Shown in pieces: positions 27,234-35,811 of a DNA stretch of 64,000 nucleotides. The stretch's first letter is position 1, and every line of letters begins with the position of its first letter. This stretch comes from Pseudomonadota bacterium (GTDB lineage Bacteria > Pseudomonadota > Gammaproteobacteria > Burkholderiales > Thiobacillaceae), in NCBI GenBank assembly GCA_021811235.1, contig JAJZPG010000002.1, positions 124,001 through 188,000 on the forward strand, in the 5' to 3' direction. The notes beneath the pieces were generated by a model that ran no database searches, was not told the origin of the DNA, and saw nothing but the letters and a program-made list of their open reading frames with translations. Both the position numbers and the translations under genes were made by a program.

Positions 27234-28010
27234 TTAAAACGGGGGTGGGGTGATGCCGGCACGTTCGAGGGGCGTGGCCTCGGTAAGCGCCTGGGTGAGT
27301 TGCTGCGCGAGTTCGTTCACGCAGAGATCCAGCAAATTCTGTCCGGCCTCGGCCTCGGCCCGGCTCGGCGTGCCGACGGTGCCGTGCACGCTTTCGTCGC
27401 TGACGCGGTAGGCAAAAAAACAGCCGGCCGAGCGATCGGGCTCGTCGACGACCCTGTCCATCCGCACCAGCTCGGGATGCAGGGCGAGCATCAGCGAGGT
27501 CTCGGCGCAGTTGGCGTGAAAGTTGGCGGCGTCCTCGTGATAGCGGCGATGCGCCTCGTCCGAGATGTCCCAGATCGAGCGCAGCGCAACGCGCATATTC
27601 GGAAACGTGTGGCGGACGTTCTCCAGCCCGCAGCGCAGCGGCGCCCAGTTGGTGACGTGGCCGTTCAGGATGAGCAGGCGGTCGAAGCCGGCACTGTTGA
27701 GCCACTCGGCGATTTCCAGCACCAGCTTCGACAAGGTTTCCGGGCGCAGCGAAATCGTGCCCGGCCATTTCGGCGAATGCCCGAGCGAGCAGCCGTAGGC
27801 GAGGCTCGGCAGCACCGGGATGCCGGTGCGCGCCGAAGCGCCCTTGGCCACCGCCTCGGCGGAAAGCGTGTCCACGCCCAATGGAAGATGAGGGCCGTGC
27901 TGCTCGGTGGCGCCCACCGGCAGGATCGCCATGGTGATCCCCCTGTCGCGTAGCGCGGCGACGTCTTCCCAGGTGAGGTTCTGCCACAGGACGGGCTGCT
28001 TTGCGTTCAT
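27234..28010 (-). CDS. Creatininase-family amidohydrolase
   Basis: A 258-residue member of the creatininase/mycofactocin-FapE-type metal hydrolase family. The metal-binding signature ATEQHGPHLPLGVDTLSAEA supplies Glu, His and Asp. Further motifs are SLGHSPKWPGTISLRPETL, LLILNGHVTNW and NFHANCAETSLMLALHPELV, with the second-metal Glu. Known family members open creatinine or similar cyclic or acyclic amides. It starts in an ATGA overlap with the ABC ATPase gene and stops twelve bases before the GS-family gene, so it is integral to the operon. A substrate related to guanidine (such as a methylated or cyclic guanidine) is inference only. Confidence 0.88.
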   Translation of the reverse strand: MNAKQPVLWQNLTWEDVAALRDRGITMAILPVGATEQHGPHLPLGVDTLSAEAVAKGASARTGIPVLPSLAYGCSLGHSPKWPGTISLRPETLSKLVLEIAEWLNSAGFDRLLILNGHVTNWAPLRCGLENVRHTFPNMRVALRSIWDISDEAHRRYHEDAANFHANCAETSLMLALHPELVRMDRVVDEPDRSAGCFFAYRVSDESVHGTVGTPSRAEAEAGQNLLDLCVNELAQQLTQALTEATPLERAGITPPPF

Positions 28011-28846
28011 ACAGTCGATCCCTGCAGGTTCAACTGATCCAGCATGCCCTGGTCGGTCTTCATGCCCGAGGTTTCGCGGATGCGCGCGAGGATCTCCTTT
28101 TTCAGGCTGAGGAATTCCGGGGTGTGCTTCATGTCCTGCTCGCGCTCGGCGGGGAGCGGCACCTCGTAGATGGTATCGATGCGACCGGGACGCGGTGCCA
28201 TCAATACAACCCGATCGGCAAGATAGATCGCCTCCTCGACGTCGTGGGTGACGAAGGCGAGCGTCGGCTTCTCCAGCCGGTGCACGTGCAGGATGAGGTC
28301 GTGCATGACCTCGCGCGTCTGCGCGTCGAGCGCACCGAAGGGTTCGTCCATCAAGAGGACCTGCGGCCGCCCCATCAGCGCGCGGGCGATGGCGACGCGC
28401 TGCTGCATGCCGCCCGACAGCTGGTTGGGCCAGGCATCGGCGGCGGCGGTCAGTCCCATCAGCGAAAGCAGGGCGTCGGCACGGCCGGAGGCGGCCTCGA
28501 CGTCGGCCGCGCTGAGGTTTTCGCGGCCGTGCCGGAGGCGGCGGCTGAACTTGATGTTCTCCATCACCGTGAGCCAGGGATAGAGGCTGTAGTGCTGGAA
28601 TACCATGGCGCGGTCGGCGCCGGGGCCCATGATGGCCTGGTCGTCGACCAGCACATCGCCGGCGGTATGGTATTCGAGGCCGCCGATGATGCGCAGCAGC
28701 GTCGACTTGCCGCAGCCGGAGGCGCCGACGAAGGTGACGAACTCGTTGTCGGCGATGTCGAGGCTGACGTCCTTGAGCGCCTCGACGCGGTGACGGCCTT
28801 CGCCAAACACCTTGCCGACGTGTTGGATGGAAATTTTCGTCGACAT
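28007..28846 (-). CDS. ABC transporter ATPase (nitrate/taurine type)
   Basis: A 279-residue ABC ATPase. Walker A GASGCGKSTLL (about residue 40), Q-loop FQHYSLYPWLTVMENI, signature LSGGMQQRVAIARAL, Walker B VLLMDEPFGALD and H-loop THDVEEA are all intact. The C-terminal extension (PLPAEREQDMKHTPEFLSLK) is common in the nitrate/sulfonate/taurine subfamily. With the permease and binding protein upstream it makes the importer found in urea/guanidine carboxylase operons. Confidence 0.95.
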   Translation of the reverse strand: MSTKISIQHVGKVFGEGRHRVEALKDVSLDIADNEFVTFVGASGCGKSTLLRIIGGLEYHTAGDVLVDDQAIMGPGADRAMVFQHYSLYPWLTVMENIKFSRRLRHGRENLSAADVEAASGRADALLSLMGLTAAADAWPNQLSGGMQQRVAIARALMGRPQVLLMDEPFGALDAQTREVMHDLILHVHRLEKPTLAFVTHDVEEAIYLADRVVLMAPRPGRIDTIYEVPLPAEREQDMKHTPEFLSLKKEILARIRETSGMKTDQGMLDQLNLQGSTV

Positions 28847-28848
28847 GG

Positions 28849-29670
28849 TCACGACCTCAGATGGAGCCAGGGGAAGGCCTTGCGATGCGCGAGGCGGAAC
28901 AGTTGGTCCATGACCAGGCCGATCAGGCCGATCAGGATGATGCCGACGAAGATCTTGTCGGTCTGCAGGAAGCGCTGCGCTTTCAGGATCGAATAGCCGA
29001 GGCCGGAGTTGGCGGCGACCAGTTCGGCCACCACCAGGTAGGTCCAGGCCCAGCCCATGGTGACGCGCAGGGTGTCGAGCAGCGCCGGCTTGGCAGCCTG
29101 AAAGATCACCAGGCTGATCGTCTCGCCTTTCTGCGCGCCCATGGTCTGCGCCGCTTCGATCTGCGCCAGCGGCACGCGTCGCACGTCCTCGGCCATCATC
29201 AGCACCATCTGGAAGAAGGTGCCGATGAAGATGATGGAAATCTTCGACGACTCCTCGATGCCGACCCACAGCATCACCAGCGGGATGAAGGCGACCGCCG
29301 GCATGTAGCGGATGAAGTCGGTGAGCGGCTCCAGCACCGCCTGCACCGGACGGAAGGTGCCGATCATCAATGCCAGGGGAAGCGCGATCACCGCCGAGAT
29401 GAGGAAGCCGGTGGTGACGCGGTAGATGCTGATGCCCATGTCGGACATCAGGTCGTCCTCGGTGAACCAGGTGACCAGCCGGTTGAACACGTCGACCGGG
29501 CCGGGCAGGAACACCTTGTCTACTGCCGCCCCGCTCGACACGCCCCACCACAGCCCCAGCGGCACCAGCAGCCCGAGCGCGGCGAACAGCCAGTACTGCC
29601 GGCGGGACAGCGGTCCGCGGATCGCCCACATGCCCGGGCGGCGCGGACGAGTGCTGGGTCTGGATTGCAT
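28849..29670 (-). CDS. ABC transporter permease (nitrate/taurine type)
   Basis: A 273-residue inner-membrane permease with about six membrane segments. The EAA loop is EAAQTMGAQKGETISLVIFQAA, of the family's canonical length. Start: ATG at 29670 is preferred over one at 29676 because GGGAG lies at proper distance only from the former. The stop is two bases from the ATPase start. Partner of the ATPase and binding protein. Confidence 0.93.
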   Translation of the reverse strand: MQSRPSTRPRRPGMWAIRGPLSRRQYWLFAALGLLVPLGLWWGVSSGAAVDKVFLPGPVDVFNRLVTWFTEDDLMSDMGISIYRVTTGFLISAVIALPLALMIGTFRPVQAVLEPLTDFIRYMPAVAFIPLVMLWVGIEESSKISIIFIGTFFQMVLMMAEDVRRVPLAQIEAAQTMGAQKGETISLVIFQAAKPALLDTLRVTMGWAWTYLVVAELVAANSGLGYSILKAQRFLQTDKIFVGIILIGLIGLVMDQLFRLAHRKAFPWLHLRS

Positions 29671-29689
29671 CGTCATTCTCCCTGTCGCT

Positions 29690-30676
29690 TTACTTGACGC
29701 CGGCGACTTCCTTGACCAGCGAAGCGTCCAGACCCTTGGCGAAATCGACCTTGCCTTCCATCAGCTTGTTGTCGAGCAGGAACTTGGAGATGGTCGGCGC
29801 CACGCCCAGGAGCGAGGTCTTGTCGGTCGCCGGACCGAAGGCCTGCAGGTTGGCCTTCTGGTCGAAGAACCGGGTGCCGGGCAGGAAGACGGCATACTCC
29901 TTGGCGCCCAGGCCAACCACCTTCGACATGATCTTCGCCGCCTCATCCGGATGGGTGCGCAGGAAGGCTTCGACGTCGTACCAGGCCTTGACCATGCCGA
30001 CGAAGTCCTTGCGCTTGGCCTTCAGCGATTTCTCCTGCACCACCAGCAGGTCGGGCACCAGGCCAGGCACATCCTTCGAGGTGAACAAGGGCTTGCCCTT
30101 GCCGCTGGTCTGGATGGTGTTCACCCAGGGGTTCCACACCACGGCGGCGTCGACGCGCCCGGCCATGAAGGCTGCGGCGGCATCGCCCGCGGAGAGGTTG
30201 ACCACCTGCACGTCCTTCAGCGTCATGCCGTTCTTGTTCAGCGCCATGGTGAGCAGGAAGTGCGACACGCTGAACTCTTCCAGCGCGATCTTCTTGCCTT
30301 TCAGATCCTTGAACGACTTGACCTTCGGCCCGACCATCAGCGCGTCGTTGCCGGCCGAGTTGTCGTTGACCAGGATGGCCTTCAGCGCGATGCCCTTGGC
30401 GAGCGGCGCCATGGTGTCGCTCCAGGTCTGCGAGTTGCCGTCGACCTGGCCGGCGGACAGCGCGCTGATCGAATCGGTGTAGTTGGCGAACCAGACCAGC
30501 TTGACGTCGGCACCGTGCTTCTTGAAAAAGCCCTTCTGCTCGGCGACATACCAGGCCACCCAGCCCGGCCAGTCGGACACGCCGATCTTGACCTGGGCAA
30601 GAGCTGCCGTGGGGTGGGCCAGCAAGGCAAAGCCGAGGCCGGCGACGAGGGTACGGGTGAGGCGCGCGATGTTCAT
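29690..30676 (-). CDS. ABC transporter substrate-binding protein, probable guanidine
   Basis: A 328-residue periplasmic binding protein of the nitrate/sulfonate/taurine (SsuA/NMT1) class. A signal peptide (MNIARLTRTLVAGLGFALLA to LAQ) is followed by KIGVSDWPGWVAWYVAEQKG and the hinge region GVAPTISKFLLDN. It is the first gene of the operon, with AGGAG seven bases from the ATG, 54 bases after the end of the guanidine-I riboswitch. This context suggests guanidine or a derivative as ligand. Confidence 0.92.
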   Translation of the reverse strand: MNIARLTRTLVAGLGFALLAHPTAALAQVKIGVSDWPGWVAWYVAEQKGFFKKHGADVKLVWFANYTDSISALSAGQVDGNSQTWSDTMAPLAKGIALKAILVNDNSAGNDALMVGPKVKSFKDLKGKKIALEEFSVSHFLLTMALNKNGMTLKDVQVVNLSAGDAAAAFMAGRVDAAVVWNPWVNTIQTSGKGKPLFTSKDVPGLVPDLLVVQEKSLKAKRKDFVGMVKAWYDVEAFLRTHPDEAAKIMSKVVGLGAKEYAVFLPGTRFFDQKANLQAFGPATDKTSLLGVAPTISKFLLDNKLMEGKVDFAKGLDASLVKEVAGVK

Positions 30677-30706
30677 GGGTGGCTCCTGGTTGGAAGGTGG
30701 AAATGC

Positions 30707-30746
30707 AAGCCGGGAAAGCGTCGCGCGATCGCGCTCTCCCGGGCTT
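30707..30746 (-). other. Probable riboswitch expression platform hairpin
   Basis: On the minus strand the 3' part of the aptamer (AGCCCGGGAGAGCG) can pair with CGCTTTCCCGGCT 13 bases further on, giving a long stem with one bulge. Formation would open the aptamer. It lies between the aptamer and the first ribosome site and is followed by only a weak T-run (CATTT), so termination may be partial or Rho-aided. Ligand-bound aptamer would block this stem and turn expression on. Confidence 0.55.
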
Positions 30747-30828
30747 TTATCCCTCCGTGGAGCCCCGCCACTGGCGGTGCCGGCAGCTCTCGGACCAGAC
30801 ATCTCTAGCGAGACCGGAACCCTAGCTG
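30731..30828 (-). ncRNA. Guanidine-I (ykkC class) riboswitch
   Basis: Reading the minus strand, the conserved elements come in the order of the guanidine-I consensus: CTAGGGTTCCGG (about 30825-30814), GGTCCGAGAG (30796-30787), an ACGG-containing linker, then GGGATAAAAGCCCGGGAGAG (30753-30734). Spacing and sequence match the ykkC aptamer, which binds guanidinium and turns expression on. It heads an operon of transport and carboxylase genes of the known guanidine catabolic type. Position relative to a sigma-54 start site near 30872 places it fully inside the leader. Confidence 0.96.
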
Positions 30829-30882
30829 CGCATTCGCGGTTATGCGGGCGACGAGCGCCGCTTTTCCCGTTGAGTCTGTATG

Positions 30883-30898
30883 AGCAACGGCTGTGCCA
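30883..30898 (-). promoter_or_regulatory. Sigma-54 promoter of the guanidine operon
   Basis: Minus-strand TGGCACAGCCGTTGCT has ideal -24 (TGGCAC) and -12 (TTGCT) boxes with GG-N10-GC spacing. The start site would lie near 30872, 44 bases before the riboswitch. A sequence at IHF-like distance (30917-30929) has several mismatches and is not claimed. Confidence 0.85.
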
Positions 30899-30983
30899 GC
30901 GCCACAAACTTCACATAAGCAACTGTATTTAAAAGAAATACATGCATGGAACTCAACACTGCACGGGATGACCTGTCGCGACG

Positions 30984-31031
30984 CGGTCCGTATTGGTGCA
31001 GACCGATCCCGACGTGCACCAAAGTGGCACA
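30984..31031. promoter_or_regulatory. Two NtrC-like enhancer sites for the guanidine operon
   Basis: TGCACCAAAGTGGCACA at 31015-31031 is close to the NtrC consensus TGCACY-N4-TGGTGCA. A second copy at 30984-31000 keeps the right half-site (TGGTGCA) but a degenerate left half. Centres are 31 bases apart, close to the spacing of the classic glnA enhancer pair, and lie about 120 and 150 bases upstream of the predicted start. Rest of 30899-31051: no gene seen. Confidence 0.7.
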
Positions 31032-31051
31032 ACAACGCACGCCCGGCGCAC

Positions 31052-31080
31052 AAAAAAAGGGGCGCCCTGCAGAGCGCCCC
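31052..31080 (-). terminator. Intrinsic terminator after amtB
   Basis: Minus strand: GGGGCGC/GCGCCCC stem with an eight-base loop, followed by seven T. It lies 24 bases after the amtB stop and ends the TorF-glnK-amtB operon. Confidence 0.92.
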
Positions 31081-31104
31081 ATACTTCCGTCGGAGAAAGA
31101 AGAA

Positions 31105-32601
31105 TTACATGGTGTAGGCCCGCTCGCCGTGGGAGGCGGTGTCCAGACCTTCGCGTTCCTGCTCTTCCGGCACGCGCAGACCCATGGTCAGGTCGACCAG
31201 CTTGAAGAGCACGAAGCTCACCACGCCCGACCACACGATCACGGTACCCACGCCCCACAGCTGGCTGATGATCTGGCCGGTGGCGTTGAACTCGGCCACT
31301 GCGCCGGCGGCGTAGTCGTACACGCCAGAGCCGCCGAGAGCCGGGTTGGCGACGATGCCGGTACCGATGGCACCGATGATGCCGCCGATGCCGTGCACGC
31401 CGAACACGTCGAGCGAGTCGTCATAACCCAGCGCACGCTTCAGACCGGTGACCCCCCAGAGGCAAGCCACGCCCGCCACTGCACCGAGGACGATGGCGCC
31501 CATGGGGCCGGCAAAACCGGCAGCCGGGGTGATCGCCACGAGGCCGGAGACAGCGCCCGAAGCAGCACCCAGCATGGAGGGCTTGCCGCGGATCATCCAC
31601 TCGGTGAACATCCAGGCGAGCGCAGCAGCGGCAGCGGCCAGCACCGTGTTCAGCAGGGCCAGCACCGTGGTGCCGTTGGCTTCGAGGTTGGAGCCGGCGT
31701 TGAAGCCGAACCAGCCGAACCACAGCAGACCGGCACCCACCATGGTGAAGGTCAGGTTATGCGGCGCCATCGCCTCCTTGCCGTAGCCGATGCGCTTGCC
31801 GATCACGTACGCACCCACCAGCGCTGCCATGGCCGCGTTGATGTGCACCACGGTGCCGCCGGCGAAGTCGAGCGCGCCCTTGGCAAACAGGAAGCCGGCC
31901 GGTGCGTCGAACGCGGACGGACCGCCCCAGAACCACACCATGTGGGCCATCGGCAGATAAGAGAAGGTGAACCACAGCGCGGAGAACACCAGCAGCGAGG
32001 AGAACTTGATGCGCTCCGCGAAGCCGCCGACGATCAGGGCGGTGGTAATCGCTGCGAAAGTCAGCTGGAACACCATGAACAGCATTTCGGGAATCACCAC
32101 GCCCTTGGAGAAGGTTTCCACCGTGACGCTGGTGTCGACTCCGGCCAGGAACATCTTGGAAAGACCGCCGATGAAACTGTTCATGCCGCCGCCGTCGGTG
32201 AAGGCCAGGCTGTAGCCGTAGATCACCCACAGGATGCCGATCAGGCAGAACACCGCGAACACCTGGGTAAGGACCGACAGCATGTTCTTGGAGCGCACCA
32301 GACCGCCGTAGAACAGGGCAAGGCCCGGGATCGTCATCAGGACCACCACCATGGTTGCGATCAGCATCCAGGTGACATCCCCTTTGTCGGGCACCGGGGC
32401 AGCCGCTTCTTCGGCCGGTGCGGCCGCTTCGGCAGCAGGCGCTACCTCGGCCGGGGCAGCTTCGGCAGGAGCAGCCGCTTCGGCCGCAGGCGCAACCTCG
32501 ACCACAACCGCTTCCGCAGCAGGGGCCGGATCTTCCGCCAGGACCAGGTTGGGAGACAGCAGGGCAAACATCAAGCCCAATGAAGCGAATAGTTTTTTCA
32601 T
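31105..32601 (-). CDS. amtB: Ammonium transporter with Ala/Pro/Glu-rich N-terminal linker
   Basis: A 498-residue Amt channel. A cleavable signal peptide (MKKLFASLGLMFALLSPNLVLA) is followed by a linker of about 50 residues of Ala, Pro, Glu and Val, then the eleven membrane helices. Visible residues: GALDFAGGTVVHINAAMAA (ammonium-site Asp and first pore His) and DVFGVHGIGGIIGAI (second pore His). Start at 32601, with GAGGAG seven bases away; a GTG further up is unlikely. It lies eleven bases after glnK, which will plug the channel when nitrogen is plentiful. Confidence 0.95.
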   Translation of the reverse strand: MKKLFASLGLMFALLSPNLVLAEDPAPAAEAVVVEVAPAAEAAAPAEAAPAEVAPAAEAAAPAEEAAAPVPDKGDVTWMLIATMVVVLMTIPGLALFYGGLVRSKNMLSVLTQVFAVFCLIGILWVIYGYSLAFTDGGGMNSFIGGLSKMFLAGVDTSVTVETFSKGVVIPEMLFMVFQLTFAAITTALIVGGFAERIKFSSLLVFSALWFTFSYLPMAHMVWFWGGPSAFDAPAGFLFAKGALDFAGGTVVHINAAMAALVGAYVIGKRIGYGKEAMAPHNLTFTMVGAGLLWFGWFGFNAGSNLEANGTTVLALLNTVLAAAAAALAWMFTEWMIRGKPSMLGAASGAVSGLVAITPAAGFAGPMGAIVLGAVAGVACLWGVTGLKRALGYDDSLDVFGVHGIGGIIGAIGTGIVANPALGGSGVYDYAAGAVAEFNATGQIISQLWGVGTVIVWSGVVSFVLFKLVDLTMGLRVPEEQEREGLDTASHGERAYTM

Positions 32602-32612
32602 GTTCACACTCC

Positions 32613-33805
<1,193 letters not shown>

Positions 33806-33850
33806 GTATCTCTCCGAAAGTGAAGGCGCGCAAAATTGCACTCCCAGCTC

Positions 33851-33896
33851 AGCATAAGCCGTGCCAGAATATTTTTTCATTCAAATCAATCAATTA
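33851..33896 (-). promoter_or_regulatory. IHF site and sigma-54 promoter of TorF-glnK-amtB
   Basis: Minus strand TGGCACGGCTTATGCT (33866-33851) is a -24/-12 promoter with GG-N10-GC; predicted start near 33841, leader about 36 bases. AATCAATCAATTA at 33884-33896 is a perfect IHF consensus (WATCAA-N4-TTR), centred about 25 bases before the -24 GG. DNA bending here would bring the upstream NtrC sites to the polymerase. Confidence 0.85.
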
Positions 33897-33927
33897 CATT
33901 TACCCCCCTGCAGAACCCAGAATAGAC

Positions 33928-33975
33928 CGCACTTTCGTGGTGCGCCATAAAAACGTCATGCACCCTCTTTGTGCC
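33928..33975. promoter_or_regulatory. Two NtrC-like enhancer sites for TorF-glnK-amtB
   Basis: CGCACTTTCGTGGTGCG (33928-33944) matches the NtrC consensus TGCACY-N4-TGGTGCA except at the outer base pair. TGCACCCTCTTTGTGCC (33959-33975) is a second site. Centres are 31 bases apart and lie about 95 and 126 bases before the predicted sigma-54 start. The rest of the gap to ubiK shows a possible TACACT -10 box at 34022-34027. Confidence 0.75.
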
Positions 33976-34049
33976 GCGCCTGCAGCCGGGTACGGCGCTA
34001 CGCCTAAGGGCGGAGAGCTTGTACACTCATCCCGTCACTGGAGGCTGCC

Positions 34050-34316
34050 ATGAACCCGAATCCGAAATTCCCCAATCCCGCTTTCATCAACGACCTGGTC
34101 GGCAAGCTGGGCGAGGTGCTGAAACAGTCCCCCGCCAAGGACATCGAGCAGAACCTCAAGGCCGGCCTCACCTCGATGCTCGGCAAGCTGGACATGGTGA
34201 GCCGCGAGGAATTCGACGTGCAGGCCGAGGTGCTGGCACGTACCCGGGAAAAACTGGCGCAACTGGAAACACGCATCGCCGAACTGGAAAAGCAGCAGCA
34301 CGAAACCGAAGACTGA
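34050..34316 (+). CDS. ubiK: Ubiquinone biosynthesis accessory factor
   Basis: An 88-residue UbiK (YqiC) protein: an N-terminal helix ([16 protein letters not shown]) and a C-terminal coiled coil ([20 protein letters not shown]). The family assists the aerobic Ubi enzyme complex at the membrane. GGAGG lies six bases before the ATG. It is followed closely by comM. Confidence 0.9.
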   Translation: MNPNPKFPNPAFINDLVGKLGEVLKQSPAKDIEQNLKAGLTSMLGKLDMVSREEFDVQAEVLARTREKLAQLETRIAELEKQQHETED

Positions 34317-34320
34317 AGTC

Positions 34321-35811
34321 GTGGCCGTCGCCGTCGTCAAAAGCCGTGCATTGAACGGCATGCACGCGCCCGAGGTGGTGGTCGAGGCGCATCTGGCCAA
34401 CGGCCTGCCGGCGTTCACCCTGGTGGGCCTGCCGGAAACCGAAGTGAAGGAAGCGCGCGACCGCGTGCGCGCGGCGATCCAGAATGCGCGCTACGAATTC
34501 CCGGCACGCCGCATCACGGTCAATCTGGCGCCCGCCGACCTGCCCAAGGAATCCGGGCGCTTCGATCTGCCGATCGCGCTGGCGATCCTCGCCGCCTCCG
34601 GGCAGATTCCCGCCGACAAGCTCAAACACACCGAATTCGCCGGCGAGCTCGCGCTGACCGGCGAACTGCGTCCGGTACGCGGCGCACTGGCGATGGCGCT
34701 GGCGACCCGCGCCGCCGGCCGCCAGCTGGTGCTGCCTGCCGCGTCGGCCAGCGAAGCGGCCCTTGCGAGCGGCATCGAAACCTTCGGCGCGACGAGCCTG
34801 CTGGACGTCTGCGCGTGGCTGGCCGGCCAGGGCGCGCTGGCCGAACCGGTCTCCCCCCCCGCCGGCAGTGCGCCGGACTATCCCGATTTCGCCGACGTCA
34901 AGGGCCAGAGCGCCGCCCGGCGCGCGCTCGAAGTCGCCGCTGCAGGCGGCCATTCGGTATTGATGGCCGGACCGCCCGGCACCGGCAAGTCGATGCTCGC
35001 CGCCCGTTTCCCCGGCATCCTGCCGGCGATGGACGAGGCCGAGGCGCTGGAAGCCGCCGCGGTCGCCTCGCTCAACGGCGGCTTCCGCCAGGAACACTGG
35101 CAGCGCCGGCCTTTCCGCGCACCGCACCACACCGCCTCGGCGGTCGCTCTTGTCGGCGGCGGCAACAATCCGCGCCCCGGCGAGATTTCGCTGGCTCACC
35201 ACGGGGTGCTGTTTCTCGACGAATTGCCGGAGTTCCCGCGGCAGGTACTGGAAGTGCTGCGCGAACCGCTGGAGACCGGCCACATCACGATTTCGCGCGC
35301 GGCGCGACAGGCCGATTTTCCGGCGCGCTTCCAGCTGGTGGCGGCGATGAACCCCTGCCCCTGCGGCTATCTCGGCCACCCCACCCAGGCGTGCCGCGAC
35401 ACGCCCGACCAGATCGCGCGCTACCGCGCACGCATCTCCGGTCCGCTGCTCGACCGCATCGACATCCAGATCAGCGTGCCGGCGCTGACGCAGGACGAGC
35501 TGATGCAGGCCGGCGCAGGCGAGCCAAGCGCCGTGATCCGCGGCCGCGTCGAGGCCGCGCGCGCGCGCCAGATGCAGCGCCAGGGCAAGCCCAATGCTGC
35601 GCTCGGCACCCAGGAAATCGAACGATTCTGCACCCTCGACGCGGCAGGTGAGGGCTTGTTGAAGCAGGCCATCGCGCACCTCAACCTGTCGGCGCGCGCC
35701 TACCATCGCGTGCTGAAGCTCGCACGCAGCATCGCCGACCTGGCCGCCAGCGAGGCGATCACGACCGCCCATCTCGCCGAGGCCATTCAATACCGGAGAC
35801 AGGCTGCATGA
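34321..35811 (+). CDS. comM: YifB/ComM-family AAA+ ATPase (Mg-chelatase-like)
   Basis: A 496-residue hexameric helicase that promotes branch migration in natural transformation. The N-terminal domain (1-165, LVGLPETEVKEARDRVRAAI) is followed by the AAA core with Walker A MAGPPGTGKSML, Walker B VLFLDELPEFPR and a zinc-like Cys pair (MNPCPCGYLGHP), and the C-terminal LNLSARAYHRVLKLARSIAD domain. It starts with GTG at 34321, four bases after ubiK, and overlaps the next start (ATGA). Confidence 0.93.
   Translation: MAVAVVKSRALNGMHAPEVVVEAHLANGLPAFTLVGLPETEVKEARDRVRAAIQNARYEFPARRITVNLAPADLPKESGRFDLPIALAILAASGQIPADKLKHTEFAGELALTGELRPVRGALAMALATRAAGRQLVLPAASASEAALASGIETFGATSLLDVCAWLAGQGALAEPVSPPAGSAPDYPDFADVKGQSAARRALEVAAAGGHSVLMAGPPGTGKSMLAARFPGILPAMDEAEALEAAAVASLNGGFRQEHWQRRPFRAPHHTASAVALVGGGNNPRPGEISLAHHGVLFLDELPEFPRQVLEVLREPLETGHITISRAARQADFPARFQLVAAMNPCPCGYLGHPTQACRDTPDQIARYRARISGPLLDRIDIQISVPALTQDELMQAGAGEPSAVIRGRVEAARARQMQRQGKPNAALGTQEIERFCTLDAAGEGLLKQAIAHLNLSARAYHRVLKLARSIADLAASEAITTAHLAEAIQYRRQAA

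Noticed and set aside
30917-30929. IHF site before the guanidine sigma-54 promoter
   Set aside because: It lies at the right distance but has about three mismatches to WATCAA-N4-TTR.
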